The position numbers and the translations under genes were made by a program. From Siniperca chuatsi (Eukaryota > Chordata > Actinopteri > Centrarchiformes > Sinipercidae), in NCBI RefSeq assembly GCF_020085105.1, contig NC_058044.1, positions 23,173,206 to 23,237,205 on the forward strand: 64,000 nt of DNA, read 5' to 3'. This document shows, piece after piece, positions 25,150 through 57,332 of this stretch. The notes beneath the pieces are model-generated. The model had not been told where the DNA came from. It saw only the letters and a list, made by a program, of their open reading frames with translations, and searched no databases. The number at the start of each line of letters is the position of its first letter. Within the stretch, counting starts at the first letter, position 1.

Positions 25150-26198
25150 GTAGTACTTGCCTCTGGACCAACATAATATTAATCATAGCTTGAAGACAAT
25201 CTGCTAGATGATTGTTTTTTGCCTTTGTTTATGAACCGTTAAGCTTTCCTGATTATTTGGCTGTTCAAAGGATAGGGCTAGCATTATTTTTTTTTTTTTT
25301 TTTATAGTCAACAAATCCCATGAAAAGACCAAAACCAAAAATCAACTGATCCTACTAACATGTGTTGTCTGTGTAGCCAAAGCCTGATATATGTTTTTCC
25401 TCTGTGCCATAGAGCTCCGCTGTTAAAACTATTAAAACACATTAATGAGCCACAGTGTTGCTCTGGGTGACATCTTACGTACGTACTGTAGTTTATTTTG
25501 AGTCAATCCCACATACCCTGTCCCGCTGCTGGAAATACTCACTAAACATTTAACACAAAATCAAAACCAGCACAGAAAATAAACATGTCACACAAGTTGC
25601 AGCAGTCAGCCACTGTTATCACAGTCCTCAACAGAGGATGTGTTAACAAGGATTTAAATCTCTGTGTACTTTTAAAACTATCATGTCCATTATATTTGCT
25701 CTGATTCTTACTCCCACTTTCCCTCTCATTACAGCCACCACTTTTTTTAAAAATCCTAAAACTTTCCTCACCATTTCCTCAGGAGTCCATGGACTCTCTG
25801 CACAGGCGCTTGGAGCGCAGCCGGCAGATGCAGACGGTGTTGCGGGCTTTTGAGGCACGGGACCGAAACCTCCTGGACGACAACCTGTGGAGGGTCTCGT
25901 TCTGGTCATGTGCCAGTGTGCTGGTGATGCTGTGTGTGGCCCTTACCCAGGTAAATGGAGCACTGACATACCACACAGCACAATATGGTCATTAAACTGC
26001 TAAAGTTTGCTAAGTTTGGGGTCATCACATTTCTGGGGGTTTACAAGCTCAAGGACATCAGAGGAATTACTTCCTATTTTAATCTGTTACACAGTTTGAA
26101 TCATATACCCAACATCATGCTATCTGTGTTTATTTCTCCATTCCCAGGTCTACACTGTCCGTAAACTGTTTGACGATAAGCGGAGGGTCTGCACATAG
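22284..26198 (+). CDS. tmed1: TMED1, p24-family cargo receptor
   Basis: Predicted 234 residues. Exons: 22284-22481, 24073-24170, 24281-24470, 25783-25950, 26148-26198; phases close exactly. The N-terminus carries a signal peptide (hydrophobic [18 protein letters not shown], residues 13-30). The GOLD domain follows: [35 protein letters not shown], and [20 protein letters not shown]. Exon 4 gives the coiled stretch [20 protein letters not shown], then the family signature EARDRNL and the membrane span at about 198-218. The short cytosolic tail is [13 protein letters not shown], close to the human TMED1 tail. p24 proteins select cargo in COPI/COPII vesicles between ER and Golgi; TMED1 is also reported to bind the IL1RL1 receptor. 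It converges with dnm2 tail to tail, as in human. Introns hold several repeats. Confidence 0.92.
23330..23645 (+). repeat. MITE-like repeat, family 2 (hAT type), copy 1
   Basis: Begins 'tagtgctgcaac' and ends 'gttcagctcta'. It shares its body (tgcaacaaacaattattttcatta ... aaacccaaag ... cattcaattt) with copies at 35950-36283, 36680-36955 and, inverted, 47200-47580. The 47.2-kb copy shows an 8-bp target duplication. This copy lies in tmed1 intron 1. Confidence 0.65.
24667..25229. mobile_element. Fold-back (long inverted repeat) element
   Basis: Two arms in opposite orientation: 24667-24851 and 25021-25229, separated by a loop of about 170 bases. The outermost 27 bases of the arms (24667-24693 and 25203-25229) are perfect complements, and similarity continues through 'ggtccagaggcaagtactac' and 'cgctattcat.ttaaatc' to 'ctgacaacgatttagc'. 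The right arm is longer because it contains a CTAT tetranucleotide expansion at 25087-25147. No coding sequence is present. It sits in tmed1 intron 3 and would form a large hairpin in single strands. Confidence 0.75.
25087..25147. repeat. (CTAT)n microsatellite
   Basis: About 15 tetranucleotide units inside the right arm of the fold-back element. The left arm has a short unexpanded counterpart near 24770. Confidence 0.95.
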
Positions 26199-26524
26199 AG
26201 GGATTATTTTGCAGTGATAAAAGACAGCCTGGGAAGGAGAACAAGCCGACACAAGATGTTCAGATGGTTACCCATTCAGATTATGCCCCATTATTTTTAA
26301 TTTTGTCAACATGAACACCAGCATTCACCATCAGTTTTAGTTGTTGTTTTTAGATCAGTTTGTGAGCAATAATTAAATATAATTAGATCATGAAGGGTAA
26401 CCAGATGAGGAAGAGATTGAGGAACTTGAAATTATTTAATTTCGTGTAGTGCCTTTAATGTCAAATCTTACCATAAACCAATGAGGAAGTCTGTTTTGAA
26501 AGGCACTCCCCACACAGACAGAAC

Positions 26525-26530
26525 AATAAA
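26525..26530 (+). terminator. Candidate poly(A) signal of tmed1
   Basis: AATAAA, 327 bases downstream of the tmed1 stop codon. A later AATAAA near 27217 could serve a longer 3' UTR. Confidence 0.45.
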
Positions 26531-26539
26531 TGTAGTATA

Positions 26540-28180
26540 ACTGCCGTCCTACGTTTCTGAAACAGGTGAGAGGCTTTTGGAATTTTTCGTTAAAGGTGAA
26601 ATTATCCTTACCGAAGGTTAAAGGTCGGTTATATGACGCAACTCAAAAACTGATCCACAGAACTACTAGTTTGCTGGTTTACAAGGGATAACAATGTGCA
26701 ATAGTGTTGTTGGCGTATTTGTTCTTCCTGAAAGTTTAAGATCTTTCTGTAATATTAGTGATTTGTCCATCTGACCTGGTTTTTCCTTGGTTACAATCTT
26801 GTTGATGGTTAGCTTTTCTGAGATGTTACTGATTTCTTTTCATGTGCCCGTTGAAGTCCATGCTGACGTGTTGACAAATAAGAATGTAGAATAAGTAGGA
26901 GGGATGATTTCCAGTGTGATTGCCAATAATGTACATGTGTCAGTACTCTTGACAAATATGTAGTGTGTCAGTTCAAATATGTATCAGGAAACTTCAGTGT
27001 GAACATACTGATTGATTGTATGTTTGTATGTTTCTGGCTTTTGTTCTTGTTTCTTGTCTTTTAGATGATCATACTTGCTTTTCTTCAGATGTATGTTTGC
27101 GTCAACAGAATGTGACATTTATTTTTGTTTTTTTTTTTTTACTAAGAACAGACTTTCATTACATATTCTATAGAATAATTATAAATCAGGTTTTCATGGG
27201 GGTCATTGATTATTAATAAATGCATTTTTTACACAGAAAATACTTGGTTTGATGTGATATTATCTGACATTAAGTTGAAGCTGACATAAAGGTTAAATAC
27301 TAAGTAATATTTGATCAGATACTTAATGAATCAACATGGATTAAGTGCACTTATTTGTAAGTAGTAGTATCTGAAAAACATTGAATTTTCTGAAATGACC
27401 AAATTGCTTAGTTTCTAAATTGAAGCATTTGTGCTTTATCATGTTTGTAAAGTGCCAAATGTGTTTGCCAGAGAAGAGCTTCTGAGTTAAATTTAAATGT
27501 ATAGTTCATGGTATGCACAAACAGTTTGTTATGCGCATTATACAGTATCTATATAAGAAAAAATATATAGCAGGATTGTAAATTTCTTTATTCTTCAGTC
27601 TTGAAGGAGGACATTACAGTTTACTGTACTGTATGTGTGGACTATGCTTTTTGCCAAGTTTGTTTCAATATATAGTTTGTTGGTGTTTTAATTTGGCACA
27701 ATTACTAGTTGACCATCCATCCTCAGGTTTGGCAGACATTTCAAGGGAGGAATTATGGGAAAAATTATTTCAGTAGTACTTACAAAGAGAAAAACATAAT
27801 TGATCTACAGTATATATTAAATACTGTGTAAGCTTAATGGCATACTTGTATGTACAGACGTTATCAGTATTTTTGTATTATTTCATGTATTTGCAGTAAG
27901 ATCATTTTTACATTGTGGACTGGGGCAAGACAAACACACACTGCCACAGGGTGTCAGCTTTGGTCCAGCCACAACCATATAACATAATTTACACCAATTA
28001 TTTCTGCATCTTTCCCTTCCTTAAATGTCTAATAAAAAATAAAGCATCAAGAGTTTCAAAATTGCAGACAGGAAAGCTCTAGACAACAGCAACTCTTTGG
28101 TACACCTGAACTTCTAATGCCAAGTGCACCAGGCAGAGCAGACTCTACAGAGTGGTCGGAGTGGTCAACATCTGAGTTTC
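26540..28180. other. Convergent intergenic region between tmed1 and dnm2
   Basis: AT-rich, no supported coding exon. It holds possible distal poly(A) signals for both converging genes (about 27217 plus; 27588 minus). Confidence 0.4.
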
Positions 28181-28182
28181 CT

Positions 28183-28222
28183 TCACCACTGGTTGGGACG
28201 AGAGGGGATTTGTGGAGGTCGC
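28183..28222 (-). other. dnm2: Probable alternative last coding exon of dnm2
   Basis: On the minus strand a good acceptor (cttctcacacag) is followed by 40 bases that stay in frame if joined to exon 19 (which ends at 29859 with two bases of a codon). They read RRPPQIPSRPNQW and then stop at 28183. The peptide is proline-rich and contains PQIPSR, a class II SH3-ligand pattern (PxxPxR), just like the regular dynamin C-terminus. Alternative C-terminal exons are known in dynamin genes. No transcript evidence is available here. Confidence 0.45.
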
Positions 28223-28837
28223 CTGTGTGAGAAGACCATGAAAAGATTTCCAGTCAGTTTGTGATCATAAGTGGTTCAGTAACACACAAAAGAGTGGGAG
28301 GCATACCTTTATTCATTCCTGCCCAGCTCTACGAACAGCCCGAAAGCAATGAGTAACACTATCTGTACTGTGCATTGCCATGGCAACCACGGTTACCACG
28401 GTAACCAACAGCTCCATCATACCTTATTGTATCGAAGGAAGGTCACGCTGGACTGCACACAGAAAAGTGAAACGTTCTTGTTCTGCACAGCTGTCTCCAT
28501 TTGATTATCACGGAAGTCAAAGGGTCTTGACCTGACTCTGTTGTGTAATACTCACTGAGCTGTACACTCAATATTATACAGTGACAGGAAGTACACGTAC
28601 TACATGTTTACTGTCTGTGCATGGAGACGGCACATCGAACAACAGATGCGACGAGATTAAAAAAAAAAAAAAAAAAAAAAGACAACCAAAGAAAGGCCTG
28701 GTGGTGCACGAGAATTTGAGATAAGAAATGTCTAACAGCGAGAATAAGCACCAGCCACCACGCTTTTTTTCTATGCCTTTATTTAGTCCATCATTTTATA
28801 CACGTTCTGAAAGAGAGGCCCTTTTTCTTACATGATC

Positions 28838-28843
28838 TTTATT
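28838..28843 (-). terminator. Candidate poly(A) signal of dnm2
   Basis: AATAAA on the minus strand, about 730 bases after the regular dnm2 stop codon at 29576. Confidence 0.45.
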
Positions 28844-29575
28844 TCATTCTGGATTTTTAAGGTGATAAATAATTGCAAAATAATTTTTGCTCAAGGCACT
28901 TGGATACAAATTTGACCAAGGATAAGCAGTGTTGGGAGGTAACTGTCAGAGGCAAGGTCACTCTTACCTCAACTACACTGTACTTGAAAAACCTTGAAAT
29001 AAAGTAATTAGCCAGAATATTGAAGCATATAAATTCCATTGCTCAGTGTAATTTTAATAAACTCATTTGAAGGCTGACTTTGAAAACAAAGAGAAAAAAA
29101 CACTTGATCAAAAAGTGCTGCATACTTAATGAGGTGCTTAGTGTGTAAGATTACTGATAAAACGTTAGCGAGTATACAACTCAAAAGGACTTCTAGAAGT
29201 GTTTTCTTACCATTATATAATAGTTATGACTCATCTTGTTTTAAGAAACATTTCATTTCAAATGAAACGAGCAAAATTAAATTTGACTTGCTGGTTCATA
29301 ACCTTTAAGTCAATAAAATCATCAAATTTATCCCTTTTCATAATACGAAATGCAGAAAACGTCATCATATACTTTGTTAAAAAAGCTACCTACACATAGT
29401 CAAAATTACATACATAATGCTTCTGAAATGCACAGACTGAAACAGCATCAGATTACCAATTACAATAGGACAATGTTTGTAGCTATAGGAATAAACATGA
29501 AAAAAAGACTATCTCTGCTCAAAATTAATATAAAAGTGTAAACAAAAAGAAAAGTGATTTTATGTGTGTGTGTTT

Positions 29576-49598
<20,023 letters not shown>

Positions 49599-49736
49599 TC
49601 ATTACAACACAAAGCCGTTAGAGCCGACTGCGGTCAGAGAACTGGATGATTGCATGATAAAAGTAGCCACATTAAACCGAAAACTTCTGTCATCATCCGG
49701 TCAGGCGACACCCAGCCTCCGCCGGAGCTCGAGGCT

Positions 49737-49767
49737 CCGCCCGAGCGTCACTTTCCTCTGTCATTGG
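49737..49767 (-). promoter_or_regulatory. GC box and CCAAT box of the dnm2 promoter
   Basis: A CCGCCC GC box at 49737-49742 (plus strand) and a minus-strand CCAAT at 49763-49767, about 280-310 bases upstream of the dnm2 ATG, in a locally GC-rich stretch without a TATA box. This fits a housekeeping promoter. Confidence 0.4.
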
Positions 49768-49799
49768 TCAGCTGGGGCGTCTGTCAATGTACACAGCCA

Positions 49800-51690
49800 T
49801 GTCATCATTTTTACGATTCAGGTTTTAGACTTGCACTTTGAAATAAGAGGAATGAGTAGTCTGCTTGTATTCATAATAACCTTCACCTCGTTCACCACAT
49901 GAATTGCTTGACTCAAAACGTCATTCAGTATGTATTTGCTTAGATAGCCGAAGTTGCCTAAAACAGGACTTGTATCACATGAATTTTACTCTGATATATT
50001 ATCAATATAAATCGGCGAGTAAAATTAAATAGTTGATACATAATGTCATAACTGTACAAGAAGATAACCTGCAGGTAATGTGTTACTACTGCCACAACTG
50101 CCTGCTGCAAACCGTCTTCCTATAACTCTCTCTCTTATAACCTATTACTCAAAAGTTTCCCGCTAATAGAATGGTGCTTTGTGACAGAGCCACAGCAAAG
50201 CTCAAACATTGTCTTCCACTTGTATTTATTTTTTAATCAGTTCATGATCTTAAAGCCAGACATTTCACCATAACATCAGAGTTCATCTGACAGCCTGTGT
50301 GTGTCTGTCTGTACAAGTCAAGTTGCTCCTTAACTGATAAAATGATGCCTGACATTCACAAACAAACTAATCAGCTGGACAAGATGTGTCCTTTGCCCCA
50401 TATAATGTCAATAATATAATGAGCCATAAAAAAAGTCACTCAGCTCCTGATCCACCTGTGACAAAGGGGAGGGATGGGGGCTGCGTTAGTTCAATAAATA
50501 CTAATCCTGACATGACACCCTTTTTGAAGTCTATCTTAAAACACTAGTCAGGTGCCCATATGAACATTAAAACAGGGTTTGCTTACCGAAATACTTCCTT
50601 TTTAAAAGATGCCTTTCAAATGCACTTTCAATATAAGTGATGGGGGACAAAAGACACAGTCCTTGTTTAGTGCAACAATAAGGTGGAGGTTATAGTGAAT
50701 GTTGAACATATTTGTGGGAGCTGTGGCTGGAGAGCAGTCACACCAGCCGCTGCAGAGCAAAACATGGTCAAGAAGAAATAGTGTTGTCTCTCCAAATGAA
50801 CTGTATTTAGTACAAATATCCTGCATACAGGCTGTTCTTCACTCATGAGCTTTAATAGAACATGTCACTATTAGCTGAAAGTGGTGAAATAAGTGAATGT
50901 TCTGTCATTATAAGATAAGGACACTCAATTATGGTTATTCACAGGAAAGTTCAAAACAGTAGCAACCACAAGAGTTAGTCTTAAAATAACAGAATTTAAT
51001 TAAATGAATTGTGTTTGAGTGCTTGTGAAATGTAAGATAGACTCAGCGTATTCTCATTTGCTCGTCTGATCCTGCAGTTAGTATGAGGTATTAAATTATT
51101 GCCTGGATCACTACCTTTTATTAGTTAATCTATTAGATAAAGATCAGTTATTAATAAACCAGCCTATCATGTACATCTCGTTCTTCCAAACCTGAATCTT
51201 AACAGCCTTGCAAGCATCAGAGCACTCTTGTTTGCCTATTGTTCCTTCATGAATCACATTGTTTCAACTTAACATGCTCTCCATGTTTAAGTGCTGTATC
51301 ACAGTTTTTACAGGGAACGTATAATTTCTGCCTTACCAATACTTACTATTTTTTTGTTAAGTACAGTAGAGCGTCATCCAACCAAACTGATATGTAGCAA
51401 ATGAGTTTATACAGACCCAAGCCAGAGACAACAGTATTCTCAAACAAGATTTTAAGCATCATATTCAGAGCACATTTACATTAATATTCACATATATATG
51501 TCACATTATTAGCTACACAGCCATACTAGATGATGCTACTTGCTAACTCTAACTATCATGTTACCAAATTATAGGGTCCATTACTCAAAAATGTTGCAGA
51601 ATAACTTCTTCTGTATTCTGGGTGAATGGACAGTACTGGACAGTAAATGCAAATCCTTCACAGCGTGTTCCCCTCAAACTGCACAGTGAA
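49800..51690. other. Intergenic between dnm2 and the Ig-receptor cluster
   Basis: No exon, RNA gene or defined repeat recognised. AT-rich unique-looking sequence. Confidence 0.4.
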
Positions 51691-51707
51691 CATCAACAGG
51701 TGAAAGA

Positions 51708-52074
51708 CTATTGGTTCCCAGGCTTTGTGACTGTAGAATAGAGAGTCTGCTCTGCTACTGGAGGATGGGTGGCACCCTGAGGCCAACTGACAGAGGAGTA
51801 GTCGCAGGCCGTGGGGCCATTTTTATTTGTGTCAGGAAGTGCATTCCCGTCTGTCGAGACACTGACGGAGTCCTTCTGGAAACTGACGCTGGCATAATTG
51901 AGCTGGTCTGCGGGAGGGTTGATTGTGGCACAAATGGACGGCAGCACGTCTCCTGAGCTTGCCTGCTGGTTCTGCGTCTGTATCTCCTCATAGTGGTGAT
52001 TTGCATTATCTCCCTGCAGAGAAGAAGTGGGGTGGTGTGATAGATGCAGCTGTTGTACTCATATGCAAACTCAT

Positions 52075-52128
<54 letters not shown>

Positions 52129-54294
52129 ACACCTCTGTGTTATGATTAACGTTTGTCCTGTCCTCTGACGATCCCCATGCAGCACAACACACTGAGAAAT
52201 AGAACAGTTGAATAAAATGTAAACAAGAAGATATTTTTATGTCTACATTCAAAGTTACTCCTCACAGTCAAATACATGTGCAAGTTAAGCTTTTCATTTC
52301 AATCTGAAAAGTGTTTGCCTCCTTAATTCAGTCATTCATCATTAAAATCACATGATCTGTTTTGTAAGTTAATATATTAACATGACTCCTAAATTTCAGA
52401 GGTTTGATAGACGCGCATACAGAGTGAATAGTTATACTTGTGTTGTAGTAACACTAAAGTGCTCAGTGTACTCACCTAAGGAGAGGTCAATTTTGATGTA
52501 TTTATCATGCTGCCATGTCCTGTCAGAGCCACACCAGTATGTTCCAGAGTCGGCTATGCTCACATTTTTGATGTACACAAAGAAGTGCTTAAGTCTCCTG
52601 TTATCCCTTATAACAAACCTGCCTTTATCCACATGTCTCTCGTTTTCTATTGTATGTATTAGCTCCTCACAGTTGAAAGGATTCTTCCCCTTGCACAGGA
52701 ATTTCTCATTGTTCTCATGGGTTTCTGGATAGTGACAATCCATGTTTACAGAGTCCCCGATGTGACAAGTTTTTGCCATTGGTTTAATGTCATCCCAGTC
52801 TAAAAAAAAAAAGAGGTCAATGCAACCACTTTTCTACAAACCAAATGATATTTTTCTGTTGAAATGTGTTTATTATGCACATAAGCTGGCTTATTCAGTT
52901 TTGAATCAGGATGATTAAAAGCAGATCAATACTCACTCAAAACCTGCAGGTGGATCTGAGTTAAACATGACCTGCTGTTAGATCTTTCCATAGTACACTG
53001 GTATCTTCCAGCATCTTCCAGGGTCAGTGTGGAAATGGTCACAGTGTAGACTCCTTGCTGTTTGTTGTCTGTCAGAGAAAACCGGCCTTTTTTTGTGTAA
53101 TTTGAAGTGTAAGTTGATATCAGATTTGTGCAATGAAAGTTTTCATCTTCTCTGCAGAAGTGTCTGATGTAGCTTTCTTCTGCTCTTGGATACTTGCAGC
53201 TGATGGTAACAGAGCCTCCGTGATGTGCCGTCTGGCTCTCTGGCGTGTTGTCACCTGCCAGAGGGGTTCAAGCATGACTGAGTATGAAACTGAAGGCTGA
53301 CCTTTTCACTTAAGGCAGCATACATTTATATAAATATAAGTGGTTTGGATTGATTCATGTGCATCCCGAACCTGTTTGCACCACACACAGTTGTTTTCTG
53401 GACTATCATGCACACAGAATCTGTCTTTGTCAGTGGTGGACAAAGTATTCCGATTTTTTACTTACTGTCATCAATCAAATGTTGCTAAATCTTGATTGGT
53501 GCATGGAAGGAAGTGACATTACTTTTTTCTAGAGGAGCCCTGTCCACTTCAAACCAGTGAGAAGAGCACAGAGAAAAACACGAACACAGTGAGGTGTGCA
53601 TTTAAAGGGTTGCACTCCATCACTCAGTAAGAAGCCGATTGAGAAAATATGTTTGCAGGGCCTTTAATGATGCATTAATACACATTAATGCGCATTATGA
53701 CACTGGTGCAGCTTTGTTACAATGAAGCTAATTTTACCCACTATACACAGTCTTTACCGCTGGATAGTTTAATGTATAACTCATATTTTATAAGCTGATC
53801 TCATGTTTTGTATGTCAATTCAGTAACTGAAAAATAACTAGTAACTATAGCTGTCAGATAAATGTTGTGGAGTAAAAAGTACAACATGGTAATATTCGAG
53901 TAGAAGTATAAAGTAGCAGAAAATAAAAAAGTAAAGTACCTGAATATTTGAGTAAATGTACTTTCCATGGTCTTTGTGCTGCCAGGTATGTGATTTTCAA
54001 GCCATTATTTTATTTTGACATACAACAAGCTAGCATGTCTCCGTACAAAAAGATTTTTTATGATGTTTTACATCTTCATTGTAGGCTACTTACAGGTAAT
54101 GTTGACAGGTCCTCCTTTGTTTCCTGACACAGACAGTAAACTCACACTAGCTGTCATAAAAAAATACAAGATTTTTTTTTTGTTATTTCATCATAACACC
54201 GTCAACAAGTTTTTTGCCAAAAAATGTTTCACACTCATCAAAGAATAGAATTACCTGTTATTAAGTAGATGATGACTTTTCGTGACATTGCCAT
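51708..54294 (-). CDS. CD300/pIgR-like receptor A: two Ig domains, inhibitory tail, no clear TM
   Basis: Predicted 348 residues. Exons: 54294-54255, 53254-52937, 52799-52476, 52191-52133, 52013-51708; phases close exactly. Exon 1 gives a short signal peptide (MAMSRKVIIYLITG). Ig domain 1 has SVTISCKYPRAEESYIRHFC and DAGRYQC; Ig domain 2 has SVNMDCHYPE, EKFLCKGKNPFNC and SGTYWCGS. Both have the extra cysteine pair typical of CD300/pIgR V domains. The tail holds HHYEEI (Tyr near 255), the ITIM LNYASV (287), DYSSV (319) and the ITSM-like TLYSTV (339). No membrane exon lies between Ig2 and the tail. An upstream alternative acceptor would add SSCLHFIQLFYFSVCCAAW, which is weakly hydrophobic. As spliced here the product would be secreted or non-functional. 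Inhibitory signalling via SHP phosphatases is inferred from the motifs. Confidence 0.75.
52078..52132. repeat. (CA)n microsatellite abutting a splice donor
   Basis: The donor after the exon at 52191-52133 is itself part of this array (GTGTGTGTGAG in the transcript). Confidence 0.95.
54094..54150 (-). pseudogene. Relic of an Ig-domain exon start
   Basis: Inside intron 1 of receptor A, after an acceptor (tttatgacag), the minus strand reads SVSLLSVSGNKGGPVNITCK and then a stop. 'GG.V.I.CK' is how the first strand of these V domains begins (compare GGSVTISCKYP in receptor A). No further Ig sequence follows. It is read as the leftover of a lost Ig exon; it could be chance. Confidence 0.35.
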
Positions 54295-55861
54295 TGTCTC
54301 AGTCCAGCTTTTTCCAGATCACTATAGTTTAAATCCTACTTCATCAAATACTGAGCTAAATTTCTGTCGTTCGTCATGACATTAGTGTACTCTACTCTGA
54401 TCTTTCTGTTTTATTCGTTCTGTTACACCCTCTTTCTCTCTCCACAAAACAAGAGTTTGTCTTCTCCTTTCTGGCTAAAAACATTTGCATTTTAGAATGA
54501 GGATGTGAGGTTTTGTTTGCAGTGAGGCAGAAGAGAAAGAGAGATAGAGAGAAATTGAGAGTGAGTGTTGACTCATATTCAGAGTAATAATTATTCACCT
54601 GCGGCATTTCACAATCTCTTCATCTGTTTATGTGTAAAACCAAATGTAGTTCTTCACAGGAAAAATGCCCACAATGTCTCTCTTATCTTTGGATCAAAAT
54701 AATTATAATACCAGCTATTTATATCCATTGGCAGATGTCTACCAGTTATGTGATGAGATATTAATGTGTTTTTACCAGAAGGAGGAGTAGCAGCGCAGTG
54801 GAATATTCAAAACTTGCTTTAATGTACAATTAAAAACCTGTATGAAGATATGATCCTCCTATTGTCTGCGTGCCTGGAAGAAACAAAGCAAAACAATTTA
54901 CTTGATATTTCTTGAAATAATATCCCATTTTGAAAAAGTGCTTTTATAGTGAGCCTCCCTTCTTTATGTGCCGCAGCTTAATTTCCAGTAAAAGAATATG
55001 ATGGCGCAATTTTGATATAATGTTGTCATCATGCAACTTTCTGTCACTCTAGCCTTGATTCCCACCATGGTGGACGTTTTACTACAAAAACGTCCTGTGC
55101 TCTCCACACTGAAAAAAAAAGGAACTTTTAATATGACAAACGTAGTATATGTTGCCAATGTAATACCCCCTTCAAGAAAGCGAGGTCTGCATGGATACTG
55201 ATTAACATCCAAAAGGTGAAGAAGTTTCTTACTTCTTGTTTTGTCTGTCTGTCTTGGTGATCTTGTGTCATGTCTTGACACACCTATTCCTCTCACCTCA
55301 CACAGTATCTTTGCCTCATGTCTCTCCCACGCTCCCCTGGGAGGCCTCCAGCTAAAGTCAGTCAACCTCTGAACTTATATGAGTATTCATTATGTCATTA
55401 TGTCAACTGAGATGTTTGACTTGCATGACCCAGAATGTTACCACATGGATGGTTAAAACAACCGTTAATAGGAAAATGCATTATGAAGTTTAGCGTAAGG
55501 AGCATAAGAAATTAAAGAAACTGAAAATAAAGTCTCATGAGTGGAAAAAAGCTAAAGTTAGAGGATGAATTAGACCTGTTGTAAGACTTCCTAAACATGG
55601 TGTAAATCTTGGTAAACATTATTCAGTGTATTGGAGAAAGAGTGTGGCACAGCTACATGTACCACAGTGGAAGCATTTCAATTTAAAACGCTCCAAGCTT
55701 TTATGTTTAATTTTTAGTTACACACATAAAAAAAGTGAATGTAAAGTGATACAATAACACACAATGTGTGATCATATTTATCAAACTACATGGATGAATG
55801 ATTGACGAAATAAAAAACACAAACAACTGAGTATATAAAACAACAATAACACCAGCAGTAA

Positions 55862-57128
55862 CTATGTTTCTGGGTGTCTGATGGTGGCATACACCTCAGA
55901 GGGTCCAGCAGCGGATCTGATCTCTCTCATGGGCTGGGCGGCTGCCTCTGTGCTTAAGCAGACTGTGGAACAGAGCAGATGAACGTCCTCACTGATGTGT
56001 TGCTCTCCAGCCTTGGTGGAGGGACTGCTGACGCTGCAGTTGTTCTCCTCGTGCTGATTGATTATCCGTGCAGACGCATCGTCCTGCAGACAGGAACTGA
56101 TTGAGCTGTTGAACATGGGATTAGCAATCTGAGTCTGGATTGTGAGTGGATGACAAATCCATGAGCGGGCGTCTGGACCTCTGAGGGAACACTTGAGGGA
56201 AAGGAAATACCGCACATTTTGGTTTTATTGTATTTCTTTGTCTTATGTAAAGCACTTTAACTTCCTATGTTTAAAAGGTGATGTAGAAATGAACTTGCCT
56301 TGCCATTCATAAAGACTGACCACCAGATGGCGTCATTACCAAGACTTTTTTGGTAGGATTTTTTTAGTTTTTTTTAAAGTGGGCCAAAACTCTGATAATC
56401 CCAAACGAAGAGAACACATTCCTTGGCATATATTTAACTAACACACATGTCAGATTGTTTCAGATTTTTCCTGAACAAATTGTTGCGTGTGATGTGTTAC
56501 CTGTGCGCACATCTTCAGGTTGTGTGGACCACAGTGTTGTACTACTGGCACTCTCTGTCAGTGAGTAAAAGAGGCCATCAGAAAACAGACTGACAGTCAG
56601 CAAATTTGTTTACGCAAGTAGCTTGTGAGGATGTATATGAATCACCCTCTAAAAGATGGACGTTCCTGAAAACAATGTATTACACAAGGTTTAAGTAACC
56701 TGCAGCTCTTGCTGATTGTTGCTGGTTCCTGATGATGACTTGAACTGTAGTTGAAATAGGAGGTTTCGAGATGAGCAGTGGAGGTTTGAAAGGTGCAGAA
56801 GCTGTCAAGGAACAACAAGAGGTGTACAGGAAGGAAGCATGAATGCAAGTTCAGAAATAAGTAAGAAATAGCTAGAGGTAGAAAGAGAATAGCTAACTTT
56901 GACAAACTTTTGTACACTTTGAGCTCAATTTCTATTTTAGGATCAAACGTGTATGCATCTATTTCACACCAACACGTCCCGCCATCATTCAGGGTCAGGT
57001 CATGGATGGTCACATGCAAGATTCTTTCTTTGGTATCATCACAGAGATAATATTTCCCTTTTTGTGTCCTCTCTTTGGACTTTTTGTCAGTTCTTTTAAT
57101 GAGAATCCTTTTACCATAATCGCCCTTT
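55862..57128 (-). pseudogene. CD300/pIgR-like receptor B, decayed
   Basis: Recognisable pieces in order: the second half of an Ig V domain at 57128-56908 (KGDYGKRILIKRTDKKSKE, then ILHVTIHDLTLNDGG and TCWCEIDAYTF); Ser/Thr/Pro stalk exons at 56801-56700 (SAPFKPPLLISKPPISTTVQ) and 56554-56501 (ESASSTTLWSTQPEDVRT); and a tail exon at 56093-55862 ending SEVYATIRHPET. The first half of the V domain, with its first cysteine and signal peptide, is absent. An in-frame TAA stands just before KGDYGK, and the region beyond is a 124-bp GT array. The usual TYWC is CWC. No membrane exon is seen. A paralogue of receptor C, most likely dead. Confidence 0.65.
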
Positions 57129-57204
57129 TAGGGCTGTAGGTGTGAAGCTTGTCCACTATAGCCTCTTCCTGTGCTCATATCACTTTTTCTGTTTCAGTCT
57201 CATT

Positions 57205-57332
<128 letters not shown>

